Source: Methanosarcinaceae archaeon
Lineage (GTDB): Archaea > Halobacteriota > Methanosarcinia > Methanosarcinales > Methanosarcinaceae
NCBI GenBank assembly: GCA_030594665.1
Contig: JAUVET010000060.1
Location: forward strand, 1 to 7,446
DNA length: 7,446 nt
Direction: 5' to 3'
Shown: in pieces, positions 5,892 through 7,446 of the stretch
How the letters are laid out: every line of letters begins with the position of its first letter
Position numbering within the stretch: position 1 is the first letter of the stretch
The notes under the pieces: model-generated
The model's input: the letters and a program-made list of their open reading frames with translations, nothing else
Database searches by the model: none
What the model was told of the DNA's origin: nothing
Program-made: the position numbers and the translations under genes

Positions 5892-5952
5892 CACATGGAT
5901 ATCAACATTATTGATAGGCAGTTCCATACCAGTTTCTTTTCACTTAAATATG

Positions 5953-5973
5953 GCGCACGGCATGGATGTGCGC
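5953..5973. repeat. GC-rich inverted repeat in an AT-rich spacer
   Basis: GCGCAC (5953-5958) and GTGCGC (5968-5973) are perfect inverted copies around a nine-base loop. The element stands out against the AT-rich surroundings and lies 13-33 bases downstream of the TGA that closes the broken minus-strand reading frame (5986-6120), where it could have been a 3'-end structure. Confidence 0.45.
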
Positions 5974-5985
5974 GCGTCATTGCTT

Positions 5986-6120
5986 TCAAAGATCATCCGG
6001 ATCGAACACAACAAACCCTTTTTTCCTGAGCGACTCTTTTCCTTCGATCCTTTTTGCGACCAGCACAAAGTGTTCGATAGATTGTCGTTATTTATCGTAC
6101 AAAATCGGAAACCGATTCAT
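5986..6120 (-). pseudogene. Protein-like minus-strand stretch broken by a stop codon, possible gene remnant
   Basis: From an ATG at 6120 the minus strand gives ten codons (MNRFPILYDK), a TAA at 6090-6088, then in the same frame 33 more codons ending in TGA at 5986. The second part, containing IEHFVLVAKRIEGKES and KKGFVVFDPDDL, has the charged and hydrophobic alternation of a real protein, while the opposite strand reads as leucine/phenylalanine/serine-rich text typical of antisense. The first ten codons overlap an AATCGG-AAA-CCGATT hairpin (6103-6117) and may not be coding. I do not recognise a family. The simplest view is the remnant of a decayed gene; a chance frame is the alternative. Confidence 0.25.
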
Positions 6121-6148
6121 AGTGATTATCTTGTAAGTCAGGTTATTT

Positions 6149-6322
6149 ATGAATTGTGGTTGTGAAACAATACTTAAGAACTATACAATACATCTATGTT
6201 GCGGGTGCGGTCATACAGGAGTTTCCATGCCTTGCGAATCGCAACAAAACAGCATTACTGAGAACGATATGCGTATATCATCCGGTACACTCGACAAAAA
6301 TACGGTATTTTATCGAGTGTAG
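6149..6322 (+). CDS. Small cysteine-rich protein, putative zinc-knuckle, hypothetical
   Basis: A 57-codon frame starting ATG-AAT-TGT and ending TAG. AGGT lies six bases before the ATG (CAGGTTATTT), a fair archaeal Shine-Dalgarno. The product has six cysteines in its first half (C3, C5, C17, C18, C20, C29). HLCCGCGHTG contains a CxxCG zinc-knuckle-like motif (C17, C20) and PCES supplies another cysteine, while the second half is polar and cysteine-free. Such tiny CxxCG proteins are common in methanogens and are usually of unknown role. The last 12 codons and the stop lie in a strong hairpin (6286-6321). The opposite strand also has protein-like fragments here, so the coding strand is not certain. 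It lies 113 bp upstream of srp54 on the same strand. Confidence 0.35.
   Translation: MNCGCETILKNYTIHLCCGCGHTGVSMPCESQQNSITENDMRISSGTLDKNTVFYRV
6286..6321. repeat. Strong 36-nt stem-loop upstream of srp54
   Basis: TACACTCGA (6286-6294) pairs perfectly with TCGAGTGTA (6313-6321). Inside, AAAATA pairs with TATTTT around a CGG loop, giving about 15 pairs with one small asymmetric internal loop. It spans the end of the small cysteine-rich ORF and may be its 3'-end structure, or an element in the srp54 upstream region. No T-run follows on the plus strand. Confidence 0.65.
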
Positions 6323-6435
6323 TGGGAAGGTATGATAATATGCGACACATCATTGCATTCAAAACATTATTAAACAAGAATCGTATCTTATGTCTATAAT
6401 CTATTAATTAACTACATAACAGGACGAACCAAAAA

Positions 6436-7446
6436 ATGGTAATGGACAAACTCGGGGGCTCTTTGCAAGACGCCCTAAAAAAACTTGTTGGTGCCGGACG
6501 TATCGATGAGCGGACGGTAAATGAAGTTGTGAAAGATATCCAGAGAGCACTGCTCCAATCTGATGTGAATGTAAAACTGGTCATGGAAATGTCCAAGCAC
6601 ATCAAACAGCGGGCAATGAAGGAAGATGTGCCCAAGGGGATGAATCCAAGGGAGCACGTCATCAGGATCGTACATCAGGAACTTATCAACATTCTGGGAA
6701 AAAGCACCGATATACAGCTAAAGCCCCAGACCATTATGATGATAGGGTTGCAGGGCAGCGGAAAGACCACAACGACTGCAAAACTCTCACGTTATTTCCA
6801 GAAGAAAGGTCTCAAACCTGCCGTGGTCTGTGCGGACACATTCCGCCCGGGTGCGTACCAGCAATTGCAGACGCTTTGTAACGGTTTAAATGTCCCGTTC
6901 TATGGTGAGGAAGGTAATCCTGATGCTGTTGGAATTGTGGAACGCGGATTGAAAGAATTAAAAAAATATGATGTACTGATCGTGGACACGGCAGGGCGGC
7001 ATTCTCTTGAAGCCGACCTTATCGATGAGATGGAACAGATACATGCCATTACAAAACCGGATCATAAATTCCTGGTGCTTGATGGTGCTATCGGGCAACA
7101 GGCAAGTGAACAGGCACGCGCATTCAATGATTCTATCGGCATTACCGGAGTTGTCATTACAAAACTTGACGGTACCGCAAAAGGTGGCGGTGCGTTGTCT
7201 GCGGTGTCCGAAACCAATTCATCGATCGCTTTTATCGGTGTAGGGGAAACACCAAACGACCTTGAGAAGTTCGAATCTGACAGGTTCATTTCACGCCTGC
7301 TTGGTATGGGTGATCTCAAAAGTCTTCTTGAAAAGGCTGAAGATGCATTGACAGAAGAAGATATGGACATGGAGTCCCTTATGCGCGGGAAGTTTACGCT
7401 CAAGGACATGTACAAGCAACTTGAAGCCGTCAATAAACTCGGGCCA
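6436..7446 (+). CDS. srp54: Signal recognition particle GTPase SRP54, N and G domains (cut by window edge)
   Basis: The SRP54/Ffh subunit binds 7S RNA and signal sequences and docks nascent chains at the membrane receptor FtsY. The window holds 337 codons out of roughly 440 usual. The N domain (about 1-95) starts [17 protein letters not shown]. The NG GTPase follows with G1 GLQGSGKTT at 104-112, DTFRPGA at 134-140, G3 DTAGR at 184-188 and G4 TKLDG at 242-246. The end ([18 protein letters not shown]) opens the methionine-rich M domain, mostly outside the window. An AGGA at 6421-6424 lies before the ATG at 6436; the ATG at 6442 is the alternative start. A weak CTATAATC (6394-6401) is the only nearby TATA-like word. 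It is transcribed away from the ribosomal block. Confidence 0.97.
   Translation, partial: MVMDKLGGSLQDALKKLVGAGRIDERTVNEVVKDIQRALLQSDVNVKLVMEMSKHIKQRAMKEDVPKGMNPREHVIRIVHQELINILGKSTDIQLKPQTIMMIGLQGSGKTTTTAKLSRYFQKKGLKPAVVCADTFRPGAYQQLQTLCNGLNVPFYGEEGNPDAVGIVERGLKELKKYDVLIVDTAGRHSLEADLIDEMEQIHAITKPDHKFLVLDGAIGQQASEQARAFNDSIGITGVVITKLDGTAKGGGALSAVSETNSSIAFIGVGETPNDLEKFESDRFISRLLGMGDLKSLLEKAEDALTEEDMDMESLMRGKFTLKDMYKQLEAVNKLGP

Noticed and set aside
5840..5979. Minus-strand 45-codon frame from the ATG near 5979
   Set aside because: No ribosome site precedes it, it crosses the GC-rich palindrome and the AT palindrome, and its threonine/lysine-rich end is not protein-like.
5911..6165. Plus-strand open frame of 84 codons
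   Set aside because: It has no ribosome site and starts with TTG. Its serine/leucine/phenylalanine-rich text looks antisense to the more protein-like minus-strand stretch 5986-6087.

Overview
The window is archaeal, most likely from a mesophilic euryarchaeon of the methanogen type. I lean towards Methanosarcinales, but that is inference from gene order and protein style, not a search. The evidence is a set of archaeal/eukaryotic-type genes (ribosomal proteins S6e, L7Ae, S28e and L24e, initiation factor aIF5B, Pus10, TrmY, SRP54), archaeal TATA-like octamers, GGAGG/GGTG-type Shine-Dalgarno sites and AT-rich spacers.

Positions 1-5034 read leftward on the minus strand as one translation-themed block. 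In transcription order it is rpl7ae, rps28e, rpl24e and ndk (tightly packed, 5-24 bp gaps), then infB (aIF5B), rps6e, trmY and the start of pus10, which runs off the left edge. The first four genes look like one operon. infB and rps6e each sit behind a 226-268 bp spacer with its own TATA-like element. trmY and pus10 are separated by AT-rich spacers with short tandem repeats. Pus10 makes pseudouridine 54 in archaeal tRNA and TrmY methylates it, so the last two genes are consecutive steps of one modification pathway.

Positions 5035-6435 form a 1.4 kb divergent spacer between the ribosomal block and srp54, and this is the least explained part. It contains a leader upstream of rpl7ae with six consecutive stem-loops. 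It also has a small minus-strand ORF of unknown function (5443-5694) that may really begin upstream at a non-standard ATT codon, and a minus-strand protein-like stretch broken by a stop codon (5986-6120). Finally there is a 57-codon plus-strand ORF with a CxxCG zinc-knuckle-like motif, whose end lies inside a strong 36-nt hairpin (6149-6322).

Positions 6436-7446 encode the N and G domains of SRP54 on the plus strand, running off the right edge. The window thus holds protein synthesis machinery (ribosome, initiation, nucleotide supply, tRNA modification) beside the protein-targeting GTPase. No mobile element, CRISPR array, rRNA or tRNA gene was found.
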